DNA of 42,261 nt from positions 1-42,261 of the forward strand of contig CANLND010000025.1 of the NCBI GenBank assembly GCA_947492585.1. The letters run 5' to 3'. Both the position numbers and the translations under genes were made by a program. Of this stretch, positions 1 through 8,127 are shown piece after piece. Source of the stretch: an uncultured Paracoccaceae bacterium (GTDB lineage Bacteria; Pseudomonadota; Alphaproteobacteria; Rhodobacterales; Rhodobacteraceae). The notes beneath the pieces are model-generated. The model was not told where the DNA came from. It worked only from the letters and a program-made list of their open reading frames with translations, and searched no databases. Each line of letters starts with the position of its first letter. Position 1 is the stretch's first letter.

Positions 1-133
1 GATCAGACATGTTCACCGCTCGATTTTCGAACTGTGAATCACGCAGCTAAGCGGAAATCAATGGGTCCTGACCCTAACAAGGCTCCGATATCTTGCTACG
101 AATGTGGATACCGACAATCCCGCTGCATCGTGA
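1..133. other. Non-coding left edge; possible old insertion-sequence end
   Basis: No convincing gene lies between the window edge and the end of the ligase gene. A short perfect inverted repeat, GGGTC-CT-GACCC, sits at 63-74. Palindromes of this kind occur near the ends of some IS5-type elements, and the segment does not resemble the coding sequence beside it. I cannot see a transposase fragment, so an IS remnant is only a guess; the repeat could equally be a weak hairpin downstream of the leftward operon. Confidence 0.2.
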
Positions 134-1561
134 TCAAGGCTTCATCAGCTTTCTCAACGCCCTACGATCGATTTTGGAGGCGTGACGATTGTCCGTTGGC
201 ATCTTCGTTATGGCCTTCACACGGAGGATCCCCAACTGAGCCGCATTCTGCTGCCAGTCTGGGAGATGTCGGTCGTCTCCTTCAATCGCCAGACATGTTA
301 CATCGCCAATGGTCGTTAGGGCACATTGCGTCACCCCCTCCCATCCGCGTGCTGCGATCTCAATCGAAAAAGGAAACTTCGGCGCGCCACCCACATCGAC
401 CTCTGATCCCAAACGTCCCAACAGCCACAGTCGGCCTTGGTCGTCAAAACACCCCGCATCACCTGTGCGGTGCCAAATCACAGCCCCCTCATGAATTTTG
501 TTTTCAGCGTCATTTCGGGGATCGAGATACCCGCTGTTCACATGCGCGCCTGCGACCTGAATTTCGTCCTTGACGACCCGAACCTGTAGACCGTTGACTG
601 GGTGACCGACTAGCAGCCCTTTCCCCTCAGTCATCTTCGCGTGATCCTCAGGGGTTATCTCGTCGGAAATGAGGTGGGCGATTGGTTCTGCCTCGGTAGA
701 GCCATAAACGCATACGATCCGCAAATCAGGCTTCACCGACTGCAACTCGTCTAAAAGGTCGGGGAAAACGGGACCGCCACCTGTAAAGACAGTGTGTAAG
801 GATCCAGGAATTTTCGTCCTCGCCAGTTTTTCGCACAGCGAAGGCGGTAACAATGCACGCGAGACGTTTTGGCGCGTGATCCAATGTTCGAGCTGCGGCG
901 CCTGAAGCATGGCCAGGCGTGACATTTTCCAGTTTGGCAGAACAGAGGTCTGGCCGTTTGCAATGTTGATAAGAACGAAGACCGGGAAGGCGATGAGGTC
1001 TCGCTCATCCGCTTCACTGTGCAGTAAGGGGGCAATAGCCCGGTGCTGCGCTGTCAGAAATCCGTGACTGCGCGGGATCGCTTTTGGCACGCCTGTGGTT
1101 CCGGAGGTGAAAGATATCAGCGCGATGTCAGTCTCATCCGGGGGAGGGATAACAAGCGGTGCACCATTAGTTTCCTGGGGTCTCAAATGGCGCAATCCCC
1201 ACAATTCTGGGAGCACGAATTTCAGAACCCCATATAGGCCCGAGCTGCAAAACGCAGTCGCCCCCGTGACCTTTGCAGCATGGCGCAGACCAGCGAGGCC
1301 CATAGCGGATTCTGAGAGCACAACAGTGGCCCCCAGTGACCAAAGTGCTGCAAGGCTGGCATATAGGTCGGTCTCTACCGCCATCGCAAGCACCACACGA
1401 TCACCTCGACGAATACCGCGCAGGTGCCATGTCCGCGCGAAGCTATCTGCACGGGCCTTAAGGTGTTCGAAGGTGGTCTCCCGCCCTTTACCGTCAACGA
1501 TCGCGACCCTGTCGGGGTGAAGTGCAACCGCATCGGTGAACTCTTCCAAGATGCTAGTCAT
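134..1561 (-). CDS. Acyl-adenylating (AMP-dependent) ligase, ANL superfamily, OleC-like
   Basis: This 475-residue protein should activate a carboxylic acid as an acyl-adenylate. The ANL motifs are visible in order: the ATP-binding P-loop SFTSGTTGVPKA (about 150-161), the A5 motif YGSTEAEP (286-293), the A7 motif HRTGD (364-368) followed by DDQGRLWLLGR, and a C-terminal lysine candidate K463 in ASKIDR. The pattern around YGSTEAEP and WHRTGDAG resembles OleC beta-lactone synthetases more than ordinary acyl-CoA synthetases, but the protein is shorter than either family usually is, so the substrate and second half-reaction (CoA, ACP, amine or lactone) are open. The ATG overlaps the stop of the upstream GNAT-like gene by 8 nt, which implies translational coupling. 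It is the last gene of the leftward operon. Confidence 0.85.
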   Translation of the reverse strand: MTSILEEFTDAVALHPDRVAIVDGKGRETTFEHLKARADSFARTWHLRGIRRGDRVVLAMAVETDLYASLAALWSLGATVVLSESAMGLAGLRHAAKVTGATAFCSSGLYGVLKFVLPELWGLRHLRPQETNGAPLVIPPPDETDIALISFTSGTTGVPKAIPRSHGFLTAQHRAIAPLLHSEADERDLIAFPVFVLINIANGQTSVLPNWKMSRLAMLQAPQLEHWITRQNVSRALLPPSLCEKLARTKIPGSLHTVFTGGGPVFPDLLDELQSVKPDLRIVCVYGSTEAEPIAHLISDEITPEDHAKMTEGKGLLVGHPVNGLQVRVVKDEIQVAGAHVNSGYLDPRNDAENKIHEGAVIWHRTGDAGCFDDQGRLWLLGRLGSEVDVGGAPKFPFSIEIAARGWEGVTQCALTTIGDVTCLAIEGDDRHLPDWQQNAAQLGILRVKAITKMPTDNRHASKIDRRALRKLMKP

Positions 1562-2399
1562 CCAGCTTTAGCCCAAACAACCCGTAGCGTCGGAACACAT
1601 CGGCGCCCTCAGATGCACTGCGAAGGGCCGAGAGATTATCATCATGGATTAGCGCATGGATCGCTGTGTCATATCCTTCGGAGGCCGCGGTCTTGTGAAA
1701 CGCATAGGCCATATGCTGACCTGCCCCTTTCGTGAGGCTGGCATAGGTCTTCAAAATGACGCTGCTCGGCTTTGGCCCTTCTGCGTAATTCGGTGTGCCA
1801 AACAGAAACCCCGCCAGAGTTTGATCTGGTCGTCTGGCGAAGAAAATCAACTCACGCTTTAGCATCGGTACGATCGGCATATATATCGCCAGAAACGCCT
1901 CGCGGGTGATTGGTTTGTAGAATGCGTTGCGGGAAAACGCCTGACTGGACAGGTCGAACACTTGGCCAAACAACCGCTCGGGATCAGTGCCATCCCAAGA
2001 TTCAATCGTGAATTCGGTCGTCACAGGTGGAACGGTCAGAGCTGTTTGCGTCAGCGGAACACGGGCTGAGAAGTAGCTGCTAATCTCGGAGAACCCGACA
2101 TCTTTGAAGACATCAAGCGCATCGTGTGTATTGCGAGGCTCCAGCAAGAACGCTGGGCTCTCATCTGTCTGCGTAACGAAACGATAGCTGTGCCATGTAT
2201 CTCCATCCATCGGGCCAATGACCTGCCTGATGCCATTTTCACGGATAAAGGCAATTGCCTGTTGCAACACATCCGCTCCGTCTTCTTTTGTTTTGCATGT
2301 GAACGCACCCACCGTGGCTGTTGGCTTGCCATCCCATACCGGGCCTTCAAGATAAGCGGTGATCTTTGCGTCGTGGGTGCGGAAAATGTGTTGCGTCAT
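1554..2399 (-). CDS. GNAT-like N-acyltransferase family protein
   Basis: The protein has 281 residues when started at the ATG at 2399, which overlaps the stop of the upstream kinase gene as ATGA. The open frame continues further upstream, but that part is antisense-free shadow of the kinase gene and is not credible. The N-terminal half has a GPMDGDTWHSYRFVT segment seen in YghO-like proteins, and the C-terminal half has the alternating strand/helix pattern with RRPDQTLAGFLFG and KGAGQHMAYAFHKTAASEGYD, which fits the acetyl-CoA-binding region of GNAT folds. It probably transfers an acyl group to an amine on the pathway intermediate, but the acceptor cannot be read from sequence. It lies between the membrane kinase and the acyl ligase, and an acyl-ligase plus acyltransferase pair is a sensible functional unit. 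Confidence 0.6.
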   Translation of the reverse strand: MTQHIFRTHDAKITAYLEGPVWDGKPTATVGAFTCKTKEDGADVLQQAIAFIRENGIRQVIGPMDGDTWHSYRFVTQTDESPAFLLEPRNTHDALDVFKDVGFSEISSYFSARVPLTQTALTVPPVTTEFTIESWDGTDPERLFGQVFDLSSQAFSRNAFYKPITREAFLAIYMPIVPMLKRELIFFARRPDQTLAGFLFGTPNYAEGPKPSSVILKTYASLTKGAGQHMAYAFHKTAASEGYDTAIHALIHDDNLSALRSASEGADVFRRYGLFGLKLDD

Positions 2400-3715
2400 G
2401 TCAAAAAGCCCGAATAGTCGATTGAAAACAGATAGGTGGCAAGTGGGATCACAAGCGACAGAAATGTCAGTTTTGTCACCCGCGCCTGTGCAAAGGCTTG
2501 TGGTGCCAGTGAGGGCGCAATTGCGGTCACGGCAAGACAGGTCAAAGTGATGGACCACATCGGGCCATTCCAGTTTGCAGTCTCTGGGTTCAGGTCGATG
2601 ACCATGAGGCGGACCGCGCAGGAAGCCACCGCAATACCAGACAAGATGGCAATCCGTGTCACAGCTGTACGTCGCGTCAGGGCGAGGGCAGACAATCCAA
2701 TCAACATTCCCATCGCCGTCATTCCGTAAAACGAAATCGCATTCCATCCAGTTGCAGTGCCCAAGACCAGCCATCCGAAGCTCACCACGGCGAGCGCCGC
2801 CACTATGTCCAAATCGGGATACTTGCTTTCACATGGGCTGGCGATGCGGCTCCAGGCATGGGCGGCGAGCACGAGAGTGGGGACCAGCGCATTTTGAACG
2901 GCCGTCACCGCAAGCAATAAAAACACTGCCGTCACATAGACCCGTGCCGCGTGATTGGTCAGCCCGATTTTGGGTGAGATTGTTTTAAACGCAAGAATGC
3001 TGAGCGCAAATACTGCTGCGAGCGCCGCCAAATCTTGCAACGGACTTGTCGCATGAACTGAAAGAAAAATTAGCAGCCCCATTGGCAGGAATAAATTGTC
3101 ATAGCCGCGCCAGCTTGCGGCCTCGACCAATGTGCCAAACCCGGCAACCATGAGAGATAACACGATGATGTTGAGCGGAGCGAACGATGTCATCAGCATC
3201 AAGCAGAACGTCGATATCAACAGGGTTACAACGAAGAAAACGGTGCTACCCTCGATGCTTTTCTCGCCGTTTTCCACTTGGAAAAAACGTGTGCCGTATG
3301 TGCTGCCAGCTAGTGCCGCGGCAGCATCAGCAAGAGCCAGAACCGCTATTGGCAAAACATAGAGATAGAGTTCGTCCTCGGACAGAAACAGGCATACCCC
3401 CACGGAAACTGCCAACAGCAGATCACCATGAGACTGTCTCTCAACCCCATGCAATGTCTTGCCCAGTTTCGAATTTGGCAGGCGCAGCACCATCATAACA
3501 ATCAGGGTTAACACCACAAGGACGTAGACAGGCCAGCGATCGGGAAACAACCATGGCAAGCTGAGAGCATACAGCCCAGTTCCGACATGCACCAGCTTGC
3601 GTTGCACCTCCGCGCGGATCTGCCAGATATGTGAAATCTGGCGCACGATTGCCATCAGGCCCAGCAAGGTCGCGACAGATCCTAGTGCCAAAGCAATCTG
3701 CAAAACCGGGCTCAT
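2396..3715 (-). CDS. Membrane CTP-dependent polyprenol/phytol kinase-like protein with C-terminal membrane extension
   Basis: The 439-residue protein is almost entirely hydrophobic helices. Its first half carries signatures of the dolichol kinase / phytol kinase / phosphatidate cytidylyltransferase group: RKLVH (39-43), the LADAAAALAGSTYG nucleotide-site segment (128-141) and EKSIEGS (151-157). Members of this group phosphorylate isoprenoid alcohols with CTP, or make CDP-lipids. The second half (about 235-439) adds several more membrane helices that I cannot assign to a family, and the protein is longer than a typical bacterial phytol kinase (about 200-240 residues). Its ATG overlaps the stop of the DUF3419 gene by 4 nt. 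Next to a UbiA-like enzyme and HMG-CoA reductase, an isoprenoid alcohol is the likely substrate, but that is inferred from context. Confidence 0.75.
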   Translation of the reverse strand: MSPVLQIALALGSVATLLGLMAIVRQISHIWQIRAEVQRKLVHVGTGLYALSLPWLFPDRWPVYVLVVLTLIVMMVLRLPNSKLGKTLHGVERQSHGDLLLAVSVGVCLFLSEDELYLYVLPIAVLALADAAAALAGSTYGTRFFQVENGEKSIEGSTVFFVVTLLISTFCLMLMTSFAPLNIIVLSLMVAGFGTLVEAASWRGYDNLFLPMGLLIFLSVHATSPLQDLAALAAVFALSILAFKTISPKIGLTNHAARVYVTAVFLLLAVTAVQNALVPTLVLAAHAWSRIASPCESKYPDLDIVAALAVVSFGWLVLGTATGWNAISFYGMTAMGMLIGLSALALTRRTAVTRIAILSGIAVASCAVRLMVIDLNPETANWNGPMWSITLTCLAVTAIAPSLAPQAFAQARVTKLTFLSLVIPLATYLFSIDYSGFLT

Positions 3716-4812
3716 CCGGTCACCTTTTCCACGACAAAATCAGAGTAGAAAAACGCCTTGTCACGTGCTTTCAGATGGTCTTCAATATCGCTCAAAGTTT
3801 CGACCTGAGCCGAAAATTGCGCGGGCACGCGACGTGGTGCCATCATATTCCAATAGATCAACCGCGCTCCGGGTGCTGAGGCGGTTAGAATGCTGCCATA
3901 GACCTGCGCGAACATTTCGGGCGACATATATTCAAAGATGTCCGATAGATTGAACCCATTGGCTTTTTCCCCGGTTGAGATAAACGCCTCGAGCGATCCG
4001 GGCCGAATGTCTATTCGGTCGAGCCGTGCTTTGATGACATCGAAATACTCCTGTCGCCAAGTCATTGGCAGGGCTGCACCATGGGTGCCTTTCATGATCC
4101 AATGTAAATAGGGGTTGTCTGCTGGATCACACTCGACGGCGGCGTGATGGATGCGGCGAGCAACATGCTGCGCAGGGCTCCCGTCTACATGATCAAAAAA
4201 CGCTTTGTCTCGTCCCATCCGTCCCATCACAAAACGTGAGAAAAAGACGTTTAACAGCAGGCGCCAACGCCAGGTGTTAAAGCGCGTGTCGAGGAAAACC
4301 TGACGTTCCGCCCTTGGTCTTGAGACAAAAATTGCGTCAATCGTCTTTTGCGAATGGACCAGGGGCAATAAACGCTTGCGGAAAATACGGAAGTACCGCT
4401 CAAACTTGCCAACCCCCCCGGCTCCATGCCGGGTGACATCCTCAGAAAGTCCCTGCCAATAGGCGCAGGTCTGTGCATCACTCTCAGTGAGTGCTTTGGT
4501 CAATAGTGATGCGCGTTGTGTGCTGGGGCGTGCGCCCATCAGTTCCAGGAATTCAAGGTGGCTGAGATGCTGAAATGCCCCAATCCGCAACTTGAGACAG
4601 GCAATTTGCGCCGGAGACAAATCGACAACCACGACCTTTTTCGGATCCAGCGTCAGCATCGCCAGTGCGTTGTCCCCGGCAGAGCAAATCGACACGAGCG
4701 TCCCCCCGGCACAGTCCCCAAGGCCCTGGGTCAAGATATCGGCGTCCTCCCAAAGCTGGGCATAACGAATGTGATCAAAAGCGGCCTTGGCTTCAATTTC
4801 AGAACTCTGCAT
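3712..4812 (-). CDS. DUF3419 / BtaA-like S-adenosylmethionine 3-amino-3-carboxypropyl transferase
   Basis: The protein has 366 residues from the ATG at 4812, which overlaps the dikinase stop by 14 nt; another in-frame start at 4842 would add ten residues. The SAM-binding fold is recognisable: LVSICSAGDNALAML (39-53) followed by VVVDLSPAQIACLKL (61-75), the BtaA-type signature. BtaA moves the 3-amino-3-carboxypropyl group of SAM onto diacylglycerol to make a homoserine ether lipid, and BtaB then trimethylates it. No BtaB-like N-methyltransferase is in the window, and the neighbours are isoprenoid enzymes, so the acceptor here may be another hydroxylated lipid. Family assignment is firm, substrate is not. 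Confidence 0.8.
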   Translation of the reverse strand: MQSSEIEAKAAFDHIRYAQLWEDADILTQGLGDCAGGTLVSICSAGDNALAMLTLDPKKVVVVDLSPAQIACLKLRIGAFQHLSHLEFLELMGARPSTQRASLLTKALTESDAQTCAYWQGLSEDVTRHGAGGVGKFERYFRIFRKRLLPLVHSQKTIDAIFVSRPRAERQVFLDTRFNTWRWRLLLNVFFSRFVMGRMGRDKAFFDHVDGSPAQHVARRIHHAAVECDPADNPYLHWIMKGTHGAALPMTWRQEYFDVIKARLDRIDIRPGSLEAFISTGEKANGFNLSDIFEYMSPEMFAQVYGSILTASAPGARLIYWNMMAPRRVPAQFSAQVETLSDIEDHLKARDKAFFYSDFVVEKVTG

Positions 4813-7222
4813 CGCACCGCTCCACCAGACCTGTGGCACCATCGACGGAAATCAGTTCGCCGTCCGAGATCCACTGCGTTGCACCTTTCAGGCCGACGAC
4901 ACAGGGGATGCCCAATTCACGCGCAACAATGGCCGAGTGCGACAAAAGTGACCCGCGTTCGACGACTATCGCAGAGGCGTTGGAAAACACTGCAATCCAT
5001 CCGGGGTCTGTGTGGCGCGCGACAAGAATGCTCCCAGGGGCAAGCGTTTCTGTTCGTGGGTCGCGAATGACGCGCGCGCGCGCTTTTACGTGACCGGCCG
5101 AACATCCGGTCGCCTTGCGTTGTTTTGCGGTGTCGCTTTCGACGGGAGTGTCGTCCCAAACCGGGGCGATTGCCGGTCCTCTGAGCTCGATCCGCTCGGG
5201 CGGGTCCGGACGGTTTTCTGCCGCCACATCTTCGCTTTTGCGTAAGGCGACCAGTGCTTTCAAATCGGAAGACAACCCAAATCCCTCAACAGCGCCAAGT
5301 ACTTCGTCGGTCCTCAGAAAGAAAACATCGCGCTGTGTATCTAGCAATCCACGCGCTGCAAATTCTCGTCCCAAGGCGAGAAATACCCTGCGGGTATGGC
5401 CAAAGATGCGCGTGCGCTCAAATCGCAGATTTTCGCGATCTCGAACACGGGCTTTGGTCCATGAAATGAGCCATTTGGCGCACAAGCGTTTGATCGGGTT
5501 CTTGGGGAAATACCTTAGCCAATCGGGATTTTGCATTTTGTGGCCTGCAACCGCGCCGCGCGACGCACTGGCCGCAATTGCGTGGAGCAGGCTGGATGGA
5601 TCATCGCTAAGTGGAATACTTTCCAGTTTCAACTCTTCCGTGCAGCGATCGCCGAATTTTTCAAGGTAGGATCGGACTTCTCGTGCGATTTCCGGGTGTT
5701 CATCAAGCGCAGTCAACCCGTGTACAATCAGCGCGTTTGCAAGCCCTGCATCCATGACCATTTGCCCTATCGCGGCAATGCGTTGGGCAGGCTCAGCCGA
5801 GATAATATCGCCCTGACCGATCATGACGTCATTGTGCAAAAGAAGCCCCTCGGGTCCGAGCCATTTTTCCATCAAATTCCGCGATGCGCCAAAGGCGATC
5901 ATGCACAGAAAATCGTTCACAAGAGGAGCGTCCCAACGGTCCAGTAACGTAGTTTCGATCCTGCGATATTCAGCTGCCAGCGCCGTCGGCCCTGCGGTCT
6001 CGGTGTCGAACCCGTTGTTCAGTGCGTCATTGAGCCTGTCGTAAAATCGGGCTCGTGTTTTTGGTAGCCATGCTGCGTGCCAGACAAGACCCGCGCCAAC
6101 TTTCACGAGTTTCAAGTACTCCAATATGCGCGACGTCCCTTGCGCCGGCGACGGCCCAATTGCGTTGGTGATTTCATCTGGCATCGGGGTGGCAACCCCC
6201 ATCATCGTTTCCATATAGGTGCGGTTCAGCGAGAACCCCGGAAGCAAGGCCAACGCACGATACCAATTTACCAAATTATAATACACGCGCCCGTCGACCC
6301 GGCCCAGCATGTTGCCAAAGACGGCAGAATTCGCAGCGATGGTTCTGTCAGACACCCCCAAAAGAGAGACAAACGCTTGATACACCCGCGCGTAGACATG
6401 GACAGCAAACGAGTAGGTCAGCGGGCTGACCATGCCAGGATAGCTTTCAACGATGTTAGAGTTATCAAAGATTGTTAGCGTGGTGTCGGACTGGGCCTCG
6501 GGCAACAGCGCCGTCGTTATTGGTCGCGATTGCAAGATGTGTAGCCCGTCTGCGTCAAAAGCCCATTCGATGTCTTGCGGTGCGCCAAACGCGGCTTCGG
6601 CTTTGCGCGCAAGAGTGGCCACGTCGTGCGCCTGTTCTTTGGTCAAGACCTCGGGCGTTGAAGGTCCGATAGCGGTTGTGCCTACGGTCCAATCTTCGCC
6701 ATCTTCTTCACCTGAAACCAAGCCTTCGCCCAAACCCGCGATGGCGGAGATCACGACCTGACCGCGCTGACCGCTGACGGGGTCGGCCGAAAACGCTACC
6801 CCGGCAGACGTAGCACTGATCATCCGCTGGACGATAACCGCGGGTCCTTCGGCAGCGCCGCCGGACTTGATTGCGCGATAGGTTGCGACGGTTTCAGAAA
6901 ATCCTGACCGCCAGACCTGCTGGGCGGCGTGCCAAACATCGTCAGCGGCCACATTCAATACAGTATCGAATTGGCCCGCATGGCTATGTTCGGCGCTGTC
7001 CTCCTGGCGGGCGGAACTGCGGACCGCAAAGGGACCCTTGCCCAATTCATCAAGAGCCTCGGTGAGGCCCGCGACGGCCTCTATCTGTTCTAGGGCCTCG
7101 GCACGGATCACGAAGAAATCGGGCGGATTGAACCCGAGTCTGGACAGCTGTGACAAGGCCACCGCTTTGCCGCCAACCTCTTGGATATCCAGCGCCGCGG
7201 CTTGAGCAATAATATCGGACAT
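4799..7222 (-). CDS. PEP-synthase/PPDK-like dikinase of rifampin-phosphotransferase architecture
   Basis: The protein has 807 residues with the ATG at 7222, which shares one base with the UbiA stop (TGATG); longer in-frame readings run into the UbiA gene. The N-terminus is a PPDK/PEP-synthase ATP-binding domain: GGKAVALSQL (18-27), RSSARQEDS (68-76) and DIEWAFD...ILQSRPIT (217-236). The C-terminus is the swivelling phospho-histidine domain with GSLLSHSAIVARELGIP, catalytic His762. The TIM-barrel domain that binds PEP/pyruvate in true PEP synthase is absent; a substrate-specific middle region (about 240-700) takes its place. This is the layout of rifampin phosphotransferases, which use ATP to give AMP, Pi and a phosphorylated alcohol. 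In this cluster it may phosphorylate the pathway product or a precursor. Confidence 0.85.
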   Translation of the reverse strand: MSDIIAQAAALDIQEVGGKAVALSQLSRLGFNPPDFFVIRAEALEQIEAVAGLTEALDELGKGPFAVRSSARQEDSAEHSHAGQFDTVLNVAADDVWHAAQQVWRSGFSETVATYRAIKSGGAAEGPAVIVQRMISATSAGVAFSADPVSGQRGQVVISAIAGLGEGLVSGEEDGEDWTVGTTAIGPSTPEVLTKEQAHDVATLARKAEAAFGAPQDIEWAFDADGLHILQSRPITTALLPEAQSDTTLTIFDNSNIVESYPGMVSPLTYSFAVHVYARVYQAFVSLLGVSDRTIAANSAVFGNMLGRVDGRVYYNLVNWYRALALLPGFSLNRTYMETMMGVATPMPDEITNAIGPSPAQGTSRILEYLKLVKVGAGLVWHAAWLPKTRARFYDRLNDALNNGFDTETAGPTALAAEYRRIETTLLDRWDAPLVNDFLCMIAFGASRNLMEKWLGPEGLLLHNDVMIGQGDIISAEPAQRIAAIGQMVMDAGLANALIVHGLTALDEHPEIAREVRSYLEKFGDRCTEELKLESIPLSDDPSSLLHAIAASASRGAVAGHKMQNPDWLRYFPKNPIKRLCAKWLISWTKARVRDRENLRFERTRIFGHTRRVFLALGREFAARGLLDTQRDVFFLRTDEVLGAVEGFGLSSDLKALVALRKSEDVAAENRPDPPERIELRGPAIAPVWDDTPVESDTAKQRKATGCSAGHVKARARVIRDPRTETLAPGSILVARHTDPGWIAVFSNASAIVVERGSLLSHSAIVARELGIPCVVGLKGATQWISDGELISVDGATGLVERCDAEF

Positions 7223-8127
7223 CAAATAACTTTCACCAAAATGGGCAAAAACCCAGCAATTGCATAGCACGCAAAGACCCACAGTCCTGCAGTCGTATCC
7301 ATGCGCTTTTCGGCCTTGGCCGTCGGGGATTTGGCATAGCCGGCGGCGCTGGCCAGACATGTCACCATGCCTCCGCCGCCCAGGACCGCAATAATCCAAA
7401 AAACGCCTGTCACCGCCCCTACGCCGAGCAACAAAACAAATGACAGCAGCAGGCAGGCGCACCAGATGCGCGCGGCTTTTTGCGGCCCCCACATCCCCGA
7501 ATAGGTCTCTACGCCAGAAATTTCATTCTCAGGCGACCAGAGTTTGCGGCCGATTTCCAAGACGCAGCCGTTCACAAAGGACAACGCCAGAAACAGCCAT
7601 AGTCCCGTTGCCGCGCTGCCACCGGGCATCCATTCTAGACTGGTCAGCAACAGATCAATCAACGGCATGATCGCCATGTGGCTCAGCAGGTAAAGCACTG
7701 GTCGCGCCTTGAGCCAGCTTGCAACGCCAAACTCCGCTGTCATTGCCCCAAGCCAAAGCCAAACCAGCACCAATAACCACAAGACGGGTGGGTGCCAAAG
7801 CCAGGCGGCCATAGCAGTGAGGGGCAGCGACGCCGCGCCCAGCAAAAGGATCAAGCGCAGTGAGACAAGCCCACATGGGATCGGGCGGTCTGGCCTGTAG
7901 CGCTGATCATCCTCAAGGTCTTTGAATTCGTCACATACTCGCATCTGAAAAAACAACAGCATCGCGATAGCAAAACCAGCCAGATACCCGCCCCATCCGG
8001 GCAACGGCCGTTCAGCGAGTTCTGCGGACACGGAGAGGCTGGCGGCCGAAAATACCGCCAAAAGCGGTGCAGTTTTAACGAGTGGAAATCGCTCTTTCTG
8101 ATAGATCCAAAGCGCTGAAAAATTCAT
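7222..8127 (-). CDS. UbiA-family membrane prenyltransferase-like protein
   Basis: This is a 301-residue integral membrane protein with about eight or nine hydrophobic helices. The first aspartate-rich motif of UbiA enzymes is clear as CDEFKDLEDD (65-74) followed by RPDRPIPCGLVS, where Asp66 and Asp70 should bind Mg-diphosphate. The second motif is less standard: KLWSPENEISGVETYS, with Glu in place of the usual Asp. UbiA enzymes transfer a prenyl group from prenyl diphosphate to an aromatic ring, a hydroxyl or a glycerol. The start codon overlaps the HMG-CoA reductase stop as ATGA. With HMGR upstream and a polyprenol-kinase-like gene downstream, an isoprenoid transfer step is the simplest role, but no acceptor can be named. 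Confidence 0.8.
   Translation of the reverse strand: MNFSALWIYQKERFPLVKTAPLLAVFSAASLSVSAELAERPLPGWGGYLAGFAIAMLLFFQMRVCDEFKDLEDDQRYRPDRPIPCGLVSLRLILLLGAASLPLTAMAAWLWHPPVLWLLVLVWLWLGAMTAEFGVASWLKARPVLYLLSHMAIMPLIDLLLTSLEWMPGGSAATGLWLFLALSFVNGCVLEIGRKLWSPENEISGVETYSGMWGPQKAARIWCACLLLSFVLLLGVGAVTGVFWIIAVLGGGGMVTCLASAAGYAKSPTAKAEKRMDTTAGLWVFACYAIAGFLPILVKVI

Noticed and set aside
2400..2774. N-terminal extension of the GNAT-like protein
   Set aside because: It overlaps the membrane kinase gene in another frame, and the ATGA overlap at 2396-2399 gives a natural start.
4799..7222. Genuine PEP synthase for gluconeogenesis
   Set aside because: The PEP/pyruvate barrel domain between ATP-binding and His domains, or after them, is missing.
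7223..7492. N-terminal extension of the dikinase
   Set aside because: The extra 90 codons overlap the UbiA gene and do not resemble PPDK; the ATG at 7222 is in the expected coupled position and begins the domain directly.
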